From Salinicola lusitanus (GTDB lineage Bacteria; Pseudomonadota; Gammaproteobacteria; Pseudomonadales; Halomonadaceae): a DNA stretch of 64,000 nucleotides. Location: assembly GCF_003206045.1 (NCBI RefSeq), contig NZ_PZJM01000004.1, positions 347,274 to 411,273 of the forward strand, written 5' to 3'. Numbering within the stretch: position 1 is the first letter of the stretch; every line of letters starts with the position of its first letter. Both the position numbers and the translations under genes were made by a program. Below the pieces are notes generated by a model. It did no database searches, was not told the DNA's origin, and saw nothing but the letters and a program-made list of their open reading frames with translations. Shown piece by piece: positions 28,266-37,958 of the stretch.

Positions 28266-28808
28266 ATGATCCTGCTGGGTATCGATCCGGGCTCGCGCAT
28301 TACCGGCTATGGCGTGATCGACGTCGGTGCGGCGCGGCCCCGCTACGTCGCCAGCGGCTGTATTCGCATCTCCGGTGACGACCTGGCGCAGAAACTGGCC
28401 CAGGTCTATGCCGGAGTCGCTGAACTGATCGGGCTCCACCGACCCCAGGAGTTCGCCATCGAGCGCGTGTTCATGGCCAAGAACCCCGACTCCGCGCTCA
28501 AGCTGGGCCAAGCCCGCGGCACCGCAATCGTATGTGCCGCCAACCACGGTATCCCGGTGCACGAATACGCCGCACGCCAGATCAAGCAGGCGGTCACGGG
28601 CACCGGCGGCGCCGAGAAGGCCCAGGTCCAGCATATGGTGACGGCGCTACTCGCGCTGGACGCGTCCCCCCCGGAGGATGCCGCCGACGCGCTGGCCATC
28701 GCGCTCACCCACGCCTACGCGCGTCAGGGGCTGGTGGCGACCAGCGGCCGCCGGCGCAGTAGTGGTAGCGCCGGTCGCAATCGTTGGCGCGACTTCAGGC
28801 CGGAGTGA
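28266..28808 (+). CDS. ruvC: Crossover junction endodeoxyribonuclease RuvC
   Basis: 180 residues. The RNase H-like Holliday junction resolvase. The catalytic acidic residues are D7 ([12 protein letters not shown]), E66 (FAIERVFM), D138 and D141 ([15 protein letters not shown]). A basic, Ser/Arg-rich tail ([16 protein letters not shown]) follows the domain. In many relatives yebC lies between aspS and ruvC; here it is absent. ruvA and ruvB are 3.4 kb further along, separated by a minus-strand gene block and a MITE-like element. Confidence 0.96.
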   Translation: MILLGIDPGSRITGYGVIDVGAARPRYVASGCIRISGDDLAQKLAQVYAGVAELIGLHRPQEFAIERVFMAKNPDSALKLGQARGTAIVCAANHGIPVHEYAARQIKQAVTGTGGAEKAQVQHMVTALLALDASPPEDAADALAIALTHAYARQGLVATSGRRRSSGSAGRNRWRDFRPE

Positions 28809-28908
28809 GAGACGGGGAGGCATCCAATGTGCCAGCCCGGTTTTCAGAAGCAGAGCGCAGATGAATTAGCCCCCTCCAGAGCACTGGACACCGAGCAGCC
28901 ATCGGGAA

Positions 28909-30027
28909 CTAGGAATGGCCGAAGCGCTCCAGCTGCATCTCGCGCAGACGGCTGAGCGTGCGGCGAAAGGCAAATTCGAGGTAGCCCTGGGTGTACAGCT
29001 CATCCAGTGCGACCTCGGCCTCGATGTACAACGGCACGCGGCGGTCGTAGCACTCATCGACCAGGGCAATGAAGCGTCGCACCGCCTCATCGTTGCGCGC
29101 CAATGCCGGCAACTTTCTGTCGCCGGCGTCGACCCGCTCGGCGCCATCCTCGGTGCCACGGGCGATGCGTCCTTCGCGCGATTCGCCGCCCAGGCGCGGT
29201 ACTTCCCCAAGGAGAATGGCCGGAAAGCGTTCGCACAGCGCGATGAAGTCCGACGCGGCCAGCGGCCGTTCGCACAGTTCACTGAAGCGGCACCACAGCG
29301 CTGCCGAGCTGTGACCTAGATTGGCGATATGCCGATGGTTCAGTTCGACCGGCTCATGACTCACCTGCTGATTGTCGCTCAAGCGGGCGAACAGCTCGTC
29401 CAGCGCCTGTGGCTGCTGCACCCAATAGCGCTGCACCTCGGCGCCAGGGTGCAGGCGATGATCCTGCTCGCCGTCCACGGCCACCACCTGCATATGCGCC
29501 TCGAGCGCGGCAATGGCCGGCAGGAAACGCTCGCGGTTGAAACCGTCGGCATAAAGCTGATCCGGCGGCTGGTTGGAGGTGGCCACCAGCACCACGCGCT
29601 GCTCGACCACCAGGCTGAGCAGGCGGCCGAGCAACATGGCATCGCCGATATCGCTGACGAACAGTTCGTCGAAGCACAGCACGCGTACGTCACGCCCCAG
29701 TTCCTCGGCCAACAGACGCAGCGGGTCGGCATGGCCGGTCAACTGGAACTGACGACGATGCACCCACTGCATGAAGTGGTGGAAGTGCTGGCGCCGCGCC
29801 GGCACTCGCAAGCTGTTGTAGAAGCCGTCCATCAGCCAGGTCTTGCCGCGTCCCACTGGCCCCCAGAGATACACGCCGGGCGGGCATTCGCCGCGATGCA
29901 CGGCCTCGAAGCAGCGCTGCAACGCCTCGACCGTGCGGCGCTGGGCGGCATCGACGACGAAGCCGGCAGCGAGGGAGCGTTCGTACGCGGCCATGGGGGA
30001 GTCGGGCTCCCCCCGCTGGGCGTTCAT
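28909..30027 (-). CDS. zapE: Cell division ATPase ZapE (AFG1 family)
   Basis: 372 residues of the AFG1/ZapE P-loop ATPase family. Walker A is GPVGRGKT (56-63) and Walker B is VLCFDELFVSDIGDAM. Typical segments include HFHHFMQWVH, TSNQPPDQLYADGFNRERFLPAI and FIALVDECYDRRVPLYIEAEV. A stretch near GTEDGAERVDAGDRK looks like an insertion relative to the E. coli protein. ZapE acts at the division site late in constriction. It is last in a three-gene unit; its ATG overlaps the stop of the upstream carbon-nitrogen hydrolase (ATGA). Confidence 0.92.
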   Translation of the reverse strand: MNAQRGEPDSPMAAYERSLAAGFVVDAAQRRTVEALQRCFEAVHRGECPPGVYLWGPVGRGKTWLMDGFYNSLRVPARRQHFHHFMQWVHRRQFQLTGHADPLRLLAEELGRDVRVLCFDELFVSDIGDAMLLGRLLSLVVEQRVVLVATSNQPPDQLYADGFNRERFLPAIAALEAHMQVVAVDGEQDHRLHPGAEVQRYWVQQPQALDELFARLSDNQQVSHEPVELNHRHIANLGHSSAALWCRFSELCERPLAASDFIALCERFPAILLGEVPRLGGESREGRIARGTEDGAERVDAGDRKLPALARNDEAVRRFIALVDECYDRRVPLYIEAEVALDELYTQGYLEFAFRRTLSRLREMQLERFGHS

Positions 30028-30908
30028 CGCAAAACCAGCCGGCCGTCGTCGAACTGCGTTGGCCAGTCGCGCCGGGTGAAGACCTGGCCCGCCTCACGCA
30101 CCCGGCGCACCTCGTCCAGATCCAGCTCGGCGATCAGCCAGCGGCTGCGCGTGGGGCACAGCTCTGTACTTTCGGCAATCACGCCAGTGGCCGGCATGCC
30201 GTGGTCCGACGGTACGTAGAGCGCGGCGCGGCCGATATTCTCGTCCAGCGCCGGCGACCAGGGCGCCAGGCCGACCGTGGGTGACTGCAGCACGGCAATC
30301 TGGTTCTCCAGCGCGCGCGCCTGGGCGCCGATGCGCACACGGTAGAAGCCGGCCTCGGTATCGGTGCAACTGGGCGCCAGGATCAGATCGACGCCGGCCT
30401 CGGCCAGGGTCCGCGCCAGCAGCGGGAACTCGTTGTCATAGCAGATCAGGATGCCCAGCTTGCCCAGCGCCGTGTCGAACACCTGGAGCCCGCTGCCGGC
30501 GGCGATCTGCCACTGCTCCCGCTCGAAGCGGGTCATCATCAGCTTGTCCTGGCTGCCCAGGCAGCCGTCCGGGCCGAACAGCCAGGCGCGATTGCGGTAG
30601 AGGCCGTCGTCATCCCGCACGGCCACCGAACCGGGTTGTAGATGAATCTGCAGCCGCTTCGCCAGGCTTTCGCACAACTCCAGCCAGCGCGGCAGCAGCG
30701 CCTGGATGCCGGCGATGGAGCCATGCAGGTCGCTACGCTGGGCCTCTGGCAACTGGCCCGTGAGCACCATGCCGGCGTATTCCGGCAGCAGCAACAGCTC
30801 GGCGCCCTGAGTGGCGGCCTCTTCGCAAAGCCGGGTCAGGTGATCGGCGTAGGTATCCCAACCGGTCAGCAGGTCGATGTGATATTGGCAGGCGGCAACC
30901 TTGATCAT
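30024..30908 (-). CDS. Carbon-nitrogen hydrolase (nitrilase superfamily)
   Basis: 294 residues from the ATG at 30906-30908, which overlaps the upstream GNAT stop. The Glu-Lys-Cys triad is complete: Glu of LLPEYAGM, Lys of SQDKLMMTRFE and Cys of ILICYDNEFP. Such enzymes hydrolyse amides or nitriles, or act as N-carbamoyl or omega-amidases, and are cytoplasmic. The sequence resembles the group often encoded with a GNAT protein, so it may act on an amide made or used by that acetyltransferase. No substrate is assigned. It is joined to zapE by ATGA as well. Confidence 0.9.
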   Translation of the reverse strand: MIKVAACQYHIDLLTGWDTYADHLTRLCEEAATQGAELLLLPEYAGMVLTGQLPEAQRSDLHGSIAGIQALLPRWLELCESLAKRLQIHLQPGSVAVRDDDGLYRNRAWLFGPDGCLGSQDKLMMTRFEREQWQIAAGSGLQVFDTALGKLGILICYDNEFPLLARTLAEAGVDLILAPSCTDTEAGFYRVRIGAQARALENQIAVLQSPTVGLAPWSPALDENIGRAALYVPSDHGMPATGVIAESTELCPTRSRWLIAELDLDEVRRVREAGQVFTRRDWPTQFDDGRLVLR

Positions 30909-31495
30909 GAGGTGAGTTCCTTGAGCCAGAACGACAGGGGCTTGGCCGACGCCTCGGCTTCGTCCAGATCGCGCCAATGATACTGGGTGTGCAGTTCGGG
31001 ATGATGGCGATAGCCGCGGCGCGCCCAGAAGGCGTCCAGCGGCTGGTAGTCGGCGGGCCGGCGCGGGTGCTCTGCCGGGCGCTGCACGGCGCAGAAGGCG
31101 CACCAGTCGAAACGGCTCAGCTGGCGCGCATGGGCCTCGCGCTCGGCGAAGAAGCGCACGCCCAGGCCACGCCCACGCCAGCCCGGCAATACCACCGACT
31201 CGGCGCAGTAGAAGATGCGCCCAGGATCCCAGCCTGCGGTGAGGAAGGGGTGCTGGAACTCCACGGTTTCATCGGCCAGCGGCAGCGCCGTGGAGGCGCC
31301 CACCACCCGGCCCTCGTCACGCACCAGCACGCACAGGCTGTCCGCGCTGCGCACATAGGTGTCGAGGTATTCGGCCTCGTAGTCGAGGCTGCCGTCGTAG
31401 AGGTAGGGAAACTCGCGGAAGACCGTGATCCGCAAATACGCCAGGTCTTCGACGTGGGGTGCAATCTGCGGCCCCCGTAGCAGTTCGATATCCAT
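30905..31495 (-). CDS. GNAT-family N-acetyltransferase
   Basis: 196 residues. The acetyl-CoA-binding motif A is in AESVVLPGWRGRGLGVRFFAEREAHAR, with the R-G-x-G-V loop. The C-terminal half ends WARRGYRHHPELHTQYHW, typical of GNAT domains. The substrate is unknown. It heads the three-gene minus-strand unit and is linked to the carbon-nitrogen hydrolase by an ATGA overlap. Upstream lies a 259-base region with a 6-bp hairpin at 31525-31542 and the MITE-like element. Confidence 0.87.
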   Translation of the reverse strand: MDIELLRGPQIAPHVEDLAYLRITVFREFPYLYDGSLDYEAEYLDTYVRSADSLCVLVRDEGRVVGASTALPLADETVEFQHPFLTAGWDPGRIFYCAESVVLPGWRGRGLGVRFFAEREAHARQLSRFDWCAFCAVQRPAEHPRRPADYQPLDAFWARRGYRHHPELHTQYHWRDLDEAEASAKPLSFWLKELTS

Positions 31496-31583
31496 CTGGA
31501 GTCGTTCGCCAGCAGCAGGGTGACGCCGGCAGCTATGCCGGCTGGAAGGCGCGAACTTATCATGCGAGCCAACCCATCACTAA

Positions 31584-31727
31584 GGAAGCGCTGAATAAAT
31601 CGACGAGCGAGATGAAGCGCAAGGCGCATGGAACACAGAACACGAGACATAACATGGGGTTAGGCGAGTGTTCGAGTACCACGCAAAGCAGCGATTCGCT
31701 CGCGCAGGCATTTATGCAGTGGTTTCC
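31584..31727. mobile_element. MITE-like element with imperfect terminal inverted repeats and TAA flanks
   Basis: A 144-bp non-coding segment, less GC-rich than its surroundings. The left end GGAAGCGCTGAATAAAT and the inverse of the right end, GGAAACCACTGCATAAAT, match at 14 of 18 aligned positions with one gap. Both ends are flanked by TAA (31581-31583 and 31728-31730), as a 3-bp target duplication would give. The tips resemble IS5-superfamily ends, which often read GGnnn...GAATAAAT and prefer TNA or TA targets. No transposase is encoded, so it would depend on one elsewhere. It ends 27 nt before the start of the NTF2-like gene and may alter its promoter. Confidence 0.6.
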
Positions 31728-31754
31728 TAACCACGCTACGCAAGGAACCTAGCC

Positions 31755-32153
31755 ATGACCGCCACCGAACTGATTCAGGCCTACTATGCCGCCTTCAACG
31801 CCGGCGACATGCCCACCTTCATCGACCTGCTGGACGAGGATGTAGTCCACGACATCAACCAGGGCGAGCGCCAGGTCGGCAAGGCCAACTTCGCCGTCTT
31901 CATGGACAAGATGAACCGCTGCTACCGCGAGCGCTTGGCCGACATCGTGGTGATGCAGAATGCCGCTGGCGACCGCGCCGCCGCCGAGTTCGTGGTGCAC
32001 GGTGAGTACCTGGCCGACGACGAAGGCCTGCCACCGGCCAACGGCCAGACCTACGTGCTGCCGGCCGGCGCCTTCTTCGAGATCAGCAACGGCAAGGTCG
32101 CGCGCATCAGCAACTACTACAACCTAAACGAGTGGGTGGCGCAGGTGGGCTGA
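31755..32153 (+). CDS. NTF2-like / SnoaL-like protein (ketosteroid-isomerase-related)
   Basis: 132 residues with the cone-shaped NTF2-like fold pattern: an N-terminal helix ATELIQAYYAAFNAGDMPTFIDLL, then DEDVVHDINQGERQVGKANFAVFM and a C-terminal strand set ending ARISNYYNLNEWVAQVG. It belongs to the ketosteroid-isomerase-related family of unknown substrate. AAGGA precedes the ATG by 8 nt. It stands just after the MITE-like element and before ruvA; it need not belong to either operon. Function cannot be given. Confidence 0.88.
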   Translation: MTATELIQAYYAAFNAGDMPTFIDLLDEDVVHDINQGERQVGKANFAVFMDKMNRCYRERLADIVVMQNAAGDRAAAEFVVHGEYLADDEGLPPANGQTYVLPAGAFFEISNGKVARISNYYNLNEWVAQVG

Positions 32154-32244
32154 ATATCGTCTGGCAAGAGGCCCGCGCGGCAGCTAGCCAGCCGATTCGG
32201 CGATGCGTATAGTGGACGCCGTCACGGAAAGGACGTTGAATGGA

Positions 32245-32850
32245 ATGATTGGACGCCTGCACGGCACCCTGCTGGAAAAGCTCCCTCCCTGGATCGTGAT
32301 CGATGTCAACGGCGTCGGTTACGAACTCGAAACCTCGATGACGACACTGGTCGCGCTACCCGCCGTGGGCGAGGAGGTCCGCCTCTATACCCACCTGAGC
32401 GTGCGCGAGGATGCGCATCTGCTCTACGGTTTCGGGCGTGACGAGGAGCGCCAGCTGTTTCGGGCGCTGATCAAGGTCAATGGCGTTGGGCCGAAACTCG
32501 CTCTGGCGATCCTTTCCGGCATGGATCGCGACGCCTTCGTGGGCTGCGTCATGGAGGGCGACAGCAAGGCGTTGACCAAACTCCCGGGCGTGGGCAAGAA
32601 GACTGCCGACCGGTTGATCGTCGAGATGCGCGATCGCTTTCCCCATTGGCAGGAAGAGCAGGGGTCGCTGCTGGATGCGCCGCGCCAGCCCGTGGTCAAA
32701 CCGCAGGACCCGCTCGCCGATGCCGAAGCGGCGCTGGTGTCGCTCGGCTACAAGCCGACCGAGGCGTCGCGCATGCTCTCCGGGCTCGATGAGGGCCTGC
32801 CCACCGAAGCTCTGATCAAGGCGGCGCTGGCGCGCCAGATGGCCGGGTAA
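32245..32850 (+). CDS. ruvA: Holliday junction branch migration protein RuvA
   Basis: 201 residues. The N-terminal OB fold begins MIGRLHGTLLEKLPPWIVID, collinear with E. coli RuvA. Two helix-hairpin-helix units follow (GVGPKLALAIL and LPGVGKKTADRLIVEM), then a C-terminal domain that binds RuvB (ALVSLGYKPTEASRML). RuvA tetramers bind four-way junctions. The ATG at 32245 is chosen by similarity; an in-frame ATG at 32203 adds 14 non-conserved residues. ruvB starts 6 nt after the stop. Confidence 0.96.
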   Translation: MIGRLHGTLLEKLPPWIVIDVNGVGYELETSMTTLVALPAVGEEVRLYTHLSVREDAHLLYGFGRDEERQLFRALIKVNGVGPKLALAILSGMDRDAFVGCVMEGDSKALTKLPGVGKKTADRLIVEMRDRFPHWQEEQGSLLDAPRQPVVKPQDPLADAEAALVSLGYKPTEASRMLSGLDEGLPTEALIKAALARQMAG

Positions 32851-32856
32851 GCCGAT

Positions 32857-33909
32857 ATGATCGAACCAGACCGTCTCATCGAAGCCTCGCCGCGACAGGG
32901 CGAGCAGCACGCCGATCATGCCATCCGGCCGCGCCGGCTGGGCGACTATATCGGCCAGCCGCGGGTGCGCGAGCAGATGGATATCTTCATCTCGGCGGCG
33001 CGCAATCGCGGTGACTCCCTCGATCATACCCTGGTCTTCGGCCCACCCGGGCTGGGCAAGACCACGCTCGCCAATATCATCGCCGCGGAGATGGAGGTCG
33101 ATATCAAGTCGACCTCGGGGCCGGTGCTGGAGCGCGCCGGCGATCTCGCCGCCATGCTGACCAACCTGCAGCCGGGCGACGTACTGTTCATCGACGAGAT
33201 CCACCGTCTGTCGGCCGCGGTCGAGGAGGTACTCTATCCGGCGATGGAGGATTTCCAGCTCGACATCATGATCGGCGACGGGCCCGCGGCGCGGTCGATC
33301 AAGCTCGATCTGCCGCCGTTCACGCTGGTCGGCGCCACTACCCGCGCGGGGCTGCTGACCTCGCCACTGCGCGATCGCTTCGGCATCGTTCAGCGCCTGG
33401 AGTTCTATGCCATCGACGAACTGACCGAAATCGTTGCCCGTTCGGCGCGGCTGCTCGGGGTGACTGCCGATGTTGCCGGCGCTCGGGAAATCGCGCGGCG
33501 GGCCAGGGGAACGCCACGCATCGCCAATCGCCTGCTGCGGCGGGTACGTGACTTCGCCGAGGTCAAGGGCGACGGTAGTGTCGATGCCACGCTCGCCGAC
33601 CAGGCGCTCAACATGCTCAACGTCGACAGCCACGGCCTCGATCACATGGATCGCCGGCTGCTGCTGGCGATGATCGAGAAGTTCGACGGCGGGCCGGTAG
33701 GGGTCGATAGCCTCGCGGCGGCCATCAGCGAAGAGCGTGACACCATCGAGGATGTCATCGAGCCCTATCTGATCCAGCAGGGGTTCATGATGCGAACCGC
33801 CCGTGGCCGTGTCGTCACCCGCTCCGCCTATCACCATTTCGGCATCGTGCCCAGCGATCAGGCGCCCCGAAGCGCGCCCCCCAACCACGACGAGCCCGGC
33901 AATGAATGA
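32857..33909 (+). CDS. ruvB: Holliday junction helicase RuvB
   Basis: 350 residues. AAA+ hexameric motor for branch migration. Walker A GPPGLGKT at 62-69, Walker [11 protein letters not shown], sensor 1 GATTRAGLL, the arginine finger in SPLRDRFGI, and a C-terminal winged helix ([19 protein letters not shown]). The N-terminal segment begins [11 protein letters not shown]. The last 8 nt overlap the start of ybgC (ATGAATGA), so the ruv and ybgC-tol genes are joined in one transcript region. Confidence 0.97.
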   Translation: MIEPDRLIEASPRQGEQHADHAIRPRRLGDYIGQPRVREQMDIFISAARNRGDSLDHTLVFGPPGLGKTTLANIIAAEMEVDIKSTSGPVLERAGDLAAMLTNLQPGDVLFIDEIHRLSAAVEEVLYPAMEDFQLDIMIGDGPAARSIKLDLPPFTLVGATTRAGLLTSPLRDRFGIVQRLEFYAIDELTEIVARSARLLGVTADVAGAREIARRARGTPRIANRLLRRVRDFAEVKGDGSVDATLADQALNMLNVDSHGLDHMDRRLLLAMIEKFDGGPVGVDSLAAAISEERDTIEDVIEPYLIQQGFMMRTARGRVVTRSAYHHFGIVPSDQAPRSAPPNHDEPGNE

Positions 33910-34312
33910 ATTCATCCTGCCGGTGAAGGTCTATATCGAGGACACCGACGCCGGCGGCATTGTGTACTACGTTAACTACTTGAAATTCATGGAGCGCGCA
34001 CGGAGCGAGTGGTTGAACGCATTGGGTTTCGGTCAACGTGGACTGATCGAGCAGGGCGTACAACTGGTGGTACATTCGCTTCAGTGTCGCTACGCCCGCC
34101 CGGCGCGACTCGATGACCGGCTGGAGGTGACCGCCAGCATCGAGCGCCTGGCCGCCTGCTCGTTGCGATTCGCGCAGGCAGTTCGGTACGACGGGGATAC
34201 ATTATGCGAAGCGTCGGTCGATATTGCGTGTGTCGACGCGCAACGCCTGAAACCAAGACGTTGGCCCAGCAGTCTATATGCGGCGCTGACATCCGCCATT
34301 CCTAGCCAGTGA
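33902..34312 (+). CDS. ybgC: Tol-Pal system-associated acyl-CoA thioesterase YbgC
   Basis: 136 residues of the hotdog fold. The 4HBT signature [25 protein letters not shown] contains the catalytic Asp of EDTDAGG. It hydrolyses short-chain acyl-CoAs and is encoded at the head of tol-pal operons. The ATG overlaps the ruvB stop by 8 nt. tolQ follows after 13 nt. Confidence 0.95.
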   Translation: MNEFILPVKVYIEDTDAGGIVYYVNYLKFMERARSEWLNALGFGQRGLIEQGVQLVVHSLQCRYARPARLDDRLEVTASIERLAACSLRFAQAVRYDGDTLCEASVDIACVDAQRLKPRRWPSSLYAALTSAIPSQ

Positions 34313-34325
34313 TTCGAGGATTTTC

Positions 34326-35015
34326 GTGAACGACTCCATGTCCATCCCCCATCTGATCATGAACGCCAGTCTGGTGGTCCAGCTGGTCATGCTCCTGCTG
34401 TTGGCCGCCTCGGTCGCTTCCTGGGTCGTCATCTTTCAACGCAGTTTCGCGTTGAGCCGAGCCCGGAAGGCGCAGAAGGCCTTCGACGAGCGTTTCTGGT
34501 CAGGTGTCGATCTCAACGAACTCTATCGTGACGTACCGGATAACTACGAAGCCCAGGGCTCGGAGCACGTGTTCCGGGCGGGCTTCCGGGAGTTCAACCG
34601 GCTGATGCCCAAGACGCGCAGTAGTGAAGCGGTGCTGGACGGCGTACAACGCTCCCAGCGAGTCGCGCTGTCACGCGAGGAAGACAGCCTCAATGACAAG
34701 CTCACCCTGCTGGCCACGGTGGCGTCGGCCAGCCCCTACATCGGCCTGTTCGGCACTGTCTGGGGAATCATGGGGTCGTTCCAGAGCCTGTCGATGGCAC
34801 AGCAGGCGACGCTCTCCACGGTCGCGCCATGGATCGCGGAAGCCCTGGTGGCGACAGCCATGGGCCTGTTCGCGGCGATCCCGGCGGTGATCTTCTACAA
34901 CCGGCTGTCATCCATCGCCAGCCGTCTGCTCGGCGAGTACGAAGACTTCGCCGAAGAGTTCCATTCGATCCTGCACCGTAACCTGCAAGGTCGCGGTGGC
35001 AACCCGGCGGCCTGA
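34326..35015 (+). CDS. tolQ: Tol-Pal system protein TolQ
   Basis: 229 residues, three membrane helices. TolQ forms the inner-membrane proton channel with TolR and energises TolA. Characteristic segments are NASLVVQLVMLLLLAASVASW (TM1), LLATVASASPYIGLFGTVWGIMGSF and WIAEALVATAMGLFAAIPAVIFYN (TM2/TM3). The start is GTG with GAGGA about 6 nt upstream. tolR begins 14 nt later. Confidence 0.97.
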   Translation: MNDSMSIPHLIMNASLVVQLVMLLLLAASVASWVVIFQRSFALSRARKAQKAFDERFWSGVDLNELYRDVPDNYEAQGSEHVFRAGFREFNRLMPKTRSSEAVLDGVQRSQRVALSREEDSLNDKLTLLATVASASPYIGLFGTVWGIMGSFQSLSMAQQATLSTVAPWIAEALVATAMGLFAAIPAVIFYNRLSSIASRLLGEYEDFAEEFHSILHRNLQGRGGNPAA

Positions 35016-35029
35016 GGCGGAGGTTCAAC

Positions 35030-35470
35030 ATGGGTGGACCCTATAGCCGCCATCATCGGCGCAAGCCGATGGGCGAAATCAACGTCGTCCCGTTCATCGA
35101 CGTCATGCTGGTACTGCTGGTGATCTTCATGATTACCGCCCCGATGCTGACCCAGGGCGTGCAGGTCGATCTGCCGCAAGTCACGTCGGAGCCGATCGAT
35201 ACCGACGAGCAGGAGCCGATCATCGTCTCCGTGGACAGTCAGGGCGAATACTTCATATCGCTGGGCGAACAGGACAAGGCGGTCACGCTGCAGACCGTTG
35301 GCGACCAGGTTGTGGCGATTCTCGAGCGCAAGCCCAACACCCCGGTCATGGTACGTGGTGACAGGAACGCCTCTTACGGTCAGGTCGTGACATTGATGAG
35401 CACGCTACAGATGGCAGGTGTGGCGAACGTCGGATTGATTTCCGAGCCGCCGCAAGGCAACGACGGGTAA
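35030..35470 (+). CDS. tolR: Tol-Pal system protein TolR
   Basis: 146 residues. One N-terminal membrane helix (INVVPFIDVMLVLLVIFMIT) contains the conserved Asp of PFIDVMLVLL needed for proton coupling. The periplasmic domain has QGVQVDLPQV and ends in an ExbD-like alpha/beta region (VMVRGDRNASYGQVVTLM). It works with TolQ. tolA starts 9 nt after the stop. Confidence 0.96.
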   Translation: MGGPYSRHHRRKPMGEINVVPFIDVMLVLLVIFMITAPMLTQGVQVDLPQVTSEPIDTDEQEPIIVSVDSQGEYFISLGEQDKAVTLQTVGDQVVAILERKPNTPVMVRGDRNASYGQVVTLMSTLQMAGVANVGLISEPPQGNDG

Positions 35471-35479
35471 GGAGTCAGC

Positions 35480-36595
35480 ATGGCGAAGCGAAACCGCCGT
35501 GTCGGTTACGGCCTGCCCGTCGTCCTGGCGATCGCCGTTCACGTGGTGGCACTGCTGTTGACGATGCTGCGCCTGCCGGATAGCGAGCCTACGCCCAGCT
35601 CATCCTCGGTGGTACAGGCCACATTGGTCAGCGACGTGACTGCCACGGATCAGGCACAGTACGCCCAGGAAGCGCGGGCACGTGCAGCGCAGCGGCAGGC
35701 GGAAGAGGCCGCCCAGCAGGCAGCGGAGCAACAGGCCCAGGAAGCCGCCCGGCAAGCGGCCGAGCAGCAAGCCCAGGAACAGGCCCAGCAGCAAGCCGCC
35801 CAACGCCAGGCCGCCGCGGAGCAGGCTCAGGCGGAGTCGGCGCGGCGCCAGCAGGCGGCGGAGCAGGCGGCTGCCGAACGTGCCGAGGCAGAAGAGCAGC
35901 AGAAGGCGGCCGAAGCCGCACGCCAGGCCGAGCGAGAGAAGCAACAGGCCGAAGCCGAGGCGGAAAAGCAGCGTCAGGTCGAACAAGCCAAGAAGCAGGC
36001 CGAAGCCGAGGCGGAGAAGAAGCGCCAGGCCGAAGAAGCCAAGAAGCAGGCCGAAGCCGAGGCGGAGAAGAAGCGTCAGGCCGAAGAAGCCAAGAAGAAA
36101 GCCGCAGCCGAGGCGGAGAAGAAGCGTCAGGCCGAAGAGGCCAAGAAGAAAGCCGCAGCCGAGGCGGAGAAGAAACGCCAGGCTGAAGAGGCCAAGAAGA
36201 AAGCCGCAGCCGAGGCGGCGGCAAAAGAGGCGGCAGCCAAGGCGCTGAGCGACTCCATTGCCAACGAAAAGGAACGTATCGCCAATGCCCAGCAGTCCGA
36301 CCAGGCCTCGAACAGCTTCATCAACCTGGTCAAACGGGCCGTCGAGGACCGGTGGCACTTGCCGGCCAACGTGGACAATGGTTTGGTGGCACAAGTGAGA
36401 GTGAGGCTAGGGCCTTCGGGTGAATTGCTGGCAGCCAGCATCACTCGCAGCAGCGGTAACCCCAGCTTCGATCGCTCGGCCACGCAGGCCGTGGAAGCCG
36501 CGGCCCCGTTCCGTGAGCTGCAGCAACTGGACGCCGGTCTGCAGCGGCGGTTCCGCGATTTCAATCTCAAATTCACCCCCGGGGATATACAGTGA
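35480..36595 (+). CDS. tolA: Tol-Pal system protein TolA
   Basis: 371 residues. A short basic N-terminus and one membrane helix ([22 protein letters not shown]) are followed by a long Ala/Gln/Glu/Lys-rich helix spanning about residues 55-265, then a compact C-terminal domain ([17 protein letters not shown]... [16 protein letters not shown]). It bridges the inner membrane and Pal/TolB at the division site. The helical arm contains five near-identical 17-residue units, described separately, so its length may vary between strains. The last codon overlaps tolB: TGATG at 36593. Confidence 0.95.
   Translation: MAKRNRRVGYGLPVVLAIAVHVVALLLTMLRLPDSEPTPSSSSVVQATLVSDVTATDQAQYAQEARARAAQRQAEEAAQQAAEQQAQEAARQAAEQQAQEQAQQQAAQRQAAAEQAQAESARRQQAAEQAAAERAEAEEQQKAAEAARQAEREKQQAEAEAEKQRQVEQAKKQAEAEAEKKRQAEEAKKQAEAEAEKKRQAEEAKKKAAAEAEKKRQAEEAKKKAAAEAEKKRQAEEAKKKAAAEAAAKEAAAKALSDSIANEKERIANAQQSDQASNSFINLVKRAVEDRWHLPANVDNGLVAQVRVRLGPSGELLAASITRSSGNPSFDRSATQAVEAAAPFRELQQLDAGLQRRFRDFNLKFTPGDIQ
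35948..36202 (+). repeat. Five tandem 51-bp repeats inside tolA
   Basis: Units start at 35948, 35999, 36050, 36101 and 36152, each coding for a variant of [17 protein letters not shown] (17 residues). The first is the most diverged (KQRQVEQ). A partial unit follows. The period keeps frame, so copy-number change would lengthen or shorten the TolA arm without breaking it. Confidence 0.9.
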
Positions 36596-37911
36596 TGAAA
36601 CGATGGATGTCTCAAGGATGGAAAGCCCTGGCCGCTGGCTGGCTGGTGTCGCTGGCGTGTCTCGCGACCACGGCCCAAGCGCAGAACCTGACCATCGAAA
36701 TCACCCGCGGTAGCGATCAGGCAACGCCCATTGCCATCGTGCCGTTCGAATTCAGTGGACAAGGCGGGTTGCCACAGGATGTGGCGCAGATCGTCAGCGA
36801 TGACCTGGAACATAGCGGCCAGTTCTCGCCGCTGAGCCGCAGTTCTCTCGTGTCACTGCCCAGCAGCAGCAAAGACGTGTTCTACGACGACTGGAAGCGG
36901 GTCGATGCCCGCTATCTCGTGGTCGGAAAGATCGAGCCCCAGGGCGATCAGTATCGTATCCAGTACGAGCTGATGGATATCCTGGGGGGCAAGCGCATGC
37001 TGGGAGAGACGCTGACTTCGTCAGACGGCAACCTGCGTGCCAGTGCTCATTACATCAGCGACCAGATCTTCGAGGCCATCACGGGCATCCGAGGGGCTTT
37101 CTCCACTCGCATTGCTTACGTCGCGGCCAGCGGTACCGGTGACAACGCGCGCTACGCCCTCTACGTGGCCGATGCCGATGGACACAACGGCCAGCAGATT
37201 CTGTCCTCAGACGATCCGATCCTGTCGCCGGCGTGGTCGCCGGATGGCCAGAAGATCGCCTACGTCTCGTTCGAATCCGGTAACTCGGCCATCTACGTGC
37301 AGAATGCCTCCACCGGCGAGCGGGTCCGCCTGACCTCTTTCCGCGGCATCAATGGGGCGCCGGCATGGTCGCCGGACGGACGCAAGATGGCGATGTCGCT
37401 TTCCAAGGATGGCCAGCCGGAGATCTATGTGATGGATCTGGCCTCGCGCCAGCTCACCCGTCTGACCAACAATCGTGCCATCGAGACCGAACCCGACTGG
37501 TCCCCGGACGGCCAGTCCCTGATTTTCACCTCTGACCGAAGCGGGGCGCCGCAGCTCTATCGCATGTCGGCCACAGGAGGACAGGCCGAGCGGGTAACCT
37601 TCACCGGCAACTACAATTCCGATGGACGCTTCTCACCGGATGGAAAAACATTGTTCATGGTGACCCGTGATGGCAGCGGCTATCACGTGGCGAAGCAGGA
37701 GCTCGACACGGGTCGGGTGACGGTTCTGACAGATTCACGTTGGGACGAATCGCCCAGTGTCGCGCCGAATGGCACCATGGTAATCTTCGCTACCCAGCAA
37801 GGGGCGCAAGGTGTGTTGGGGGCAGTTTCTTCGGATGGACGAGCGTCTTTCCGACTGCCTTCGGCGCAGGGTGACGTACGCGAACCCGCGTGGTCGCCGT
37901 TTTTGAACTAA
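36595..37911 (+). CDS. tolB: Tol-Pal system beta-propeller protein TolB
   Basis: 438 residues. A signal peptide ([14 protein letters not shown], cleaved before QNLTIE) precedes the TolB N-terminal domain and a six-bladed propeller with repeated WSPDG-type motifs ([52 protein letters not shown]). It is periplasmic and binds Pal and TolA. The ATG at 36595 overlaps the tolA stop; a GTG three bases earlier is an alternative. Confidence 0.96.
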   Translation: MKRWMSQGWKALAAGWLVSLACLATTAQAQNLTIEITRGSDQATPIAIVPFEFSGQGGLPQDVAQIVSDDLEHSGQFSPLSRSSLVSLPSSSKDVFYDDWKRVDARYLVVGKIEPQGDQYRIQYELMDILGGKRMLGETLTSSDGNLRASAHYISDQIFEAITGIRGAFSTRIAYVAASGTGDNARYALYVADADGHNGQQILSSDDPILSPAWSPDGQKIAYVSFESGNSAIYVQNASTGERVRLTSFRGINGAPAWSPDGRKMAMSLSKDGQPEIYVMDLASRQLTRLTNNRAIETEPDWSPDGQSLIFTSDRSGAPQLYRMSATGGQAERVTFTGNYNSDGRFSPDGKTLFMVTRDGSGYHVAKQELDTGRVTVLTDSRWDESPSVAPNGTMVIFATQQGAQGVLGAVSSDGRASFRLPSAQGDVREPAWSPFLN

Positions 37912-37958
37912 ACGACTACAGTCATTGTGTCATTCGACATCCGAGCAAGGAGATGACA

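Noticed and set aside
31496-31754. Small coding sequence across the MITE-like region
   Set aside because: Open frames there are short, have no ribosome site and cross the element ends.
35948-36202. Regular 51-bp repeats considered as a CRISPR array
   Set aside because: There are no unique spacers, the units are contiguous and they keep the tolA reading frame.
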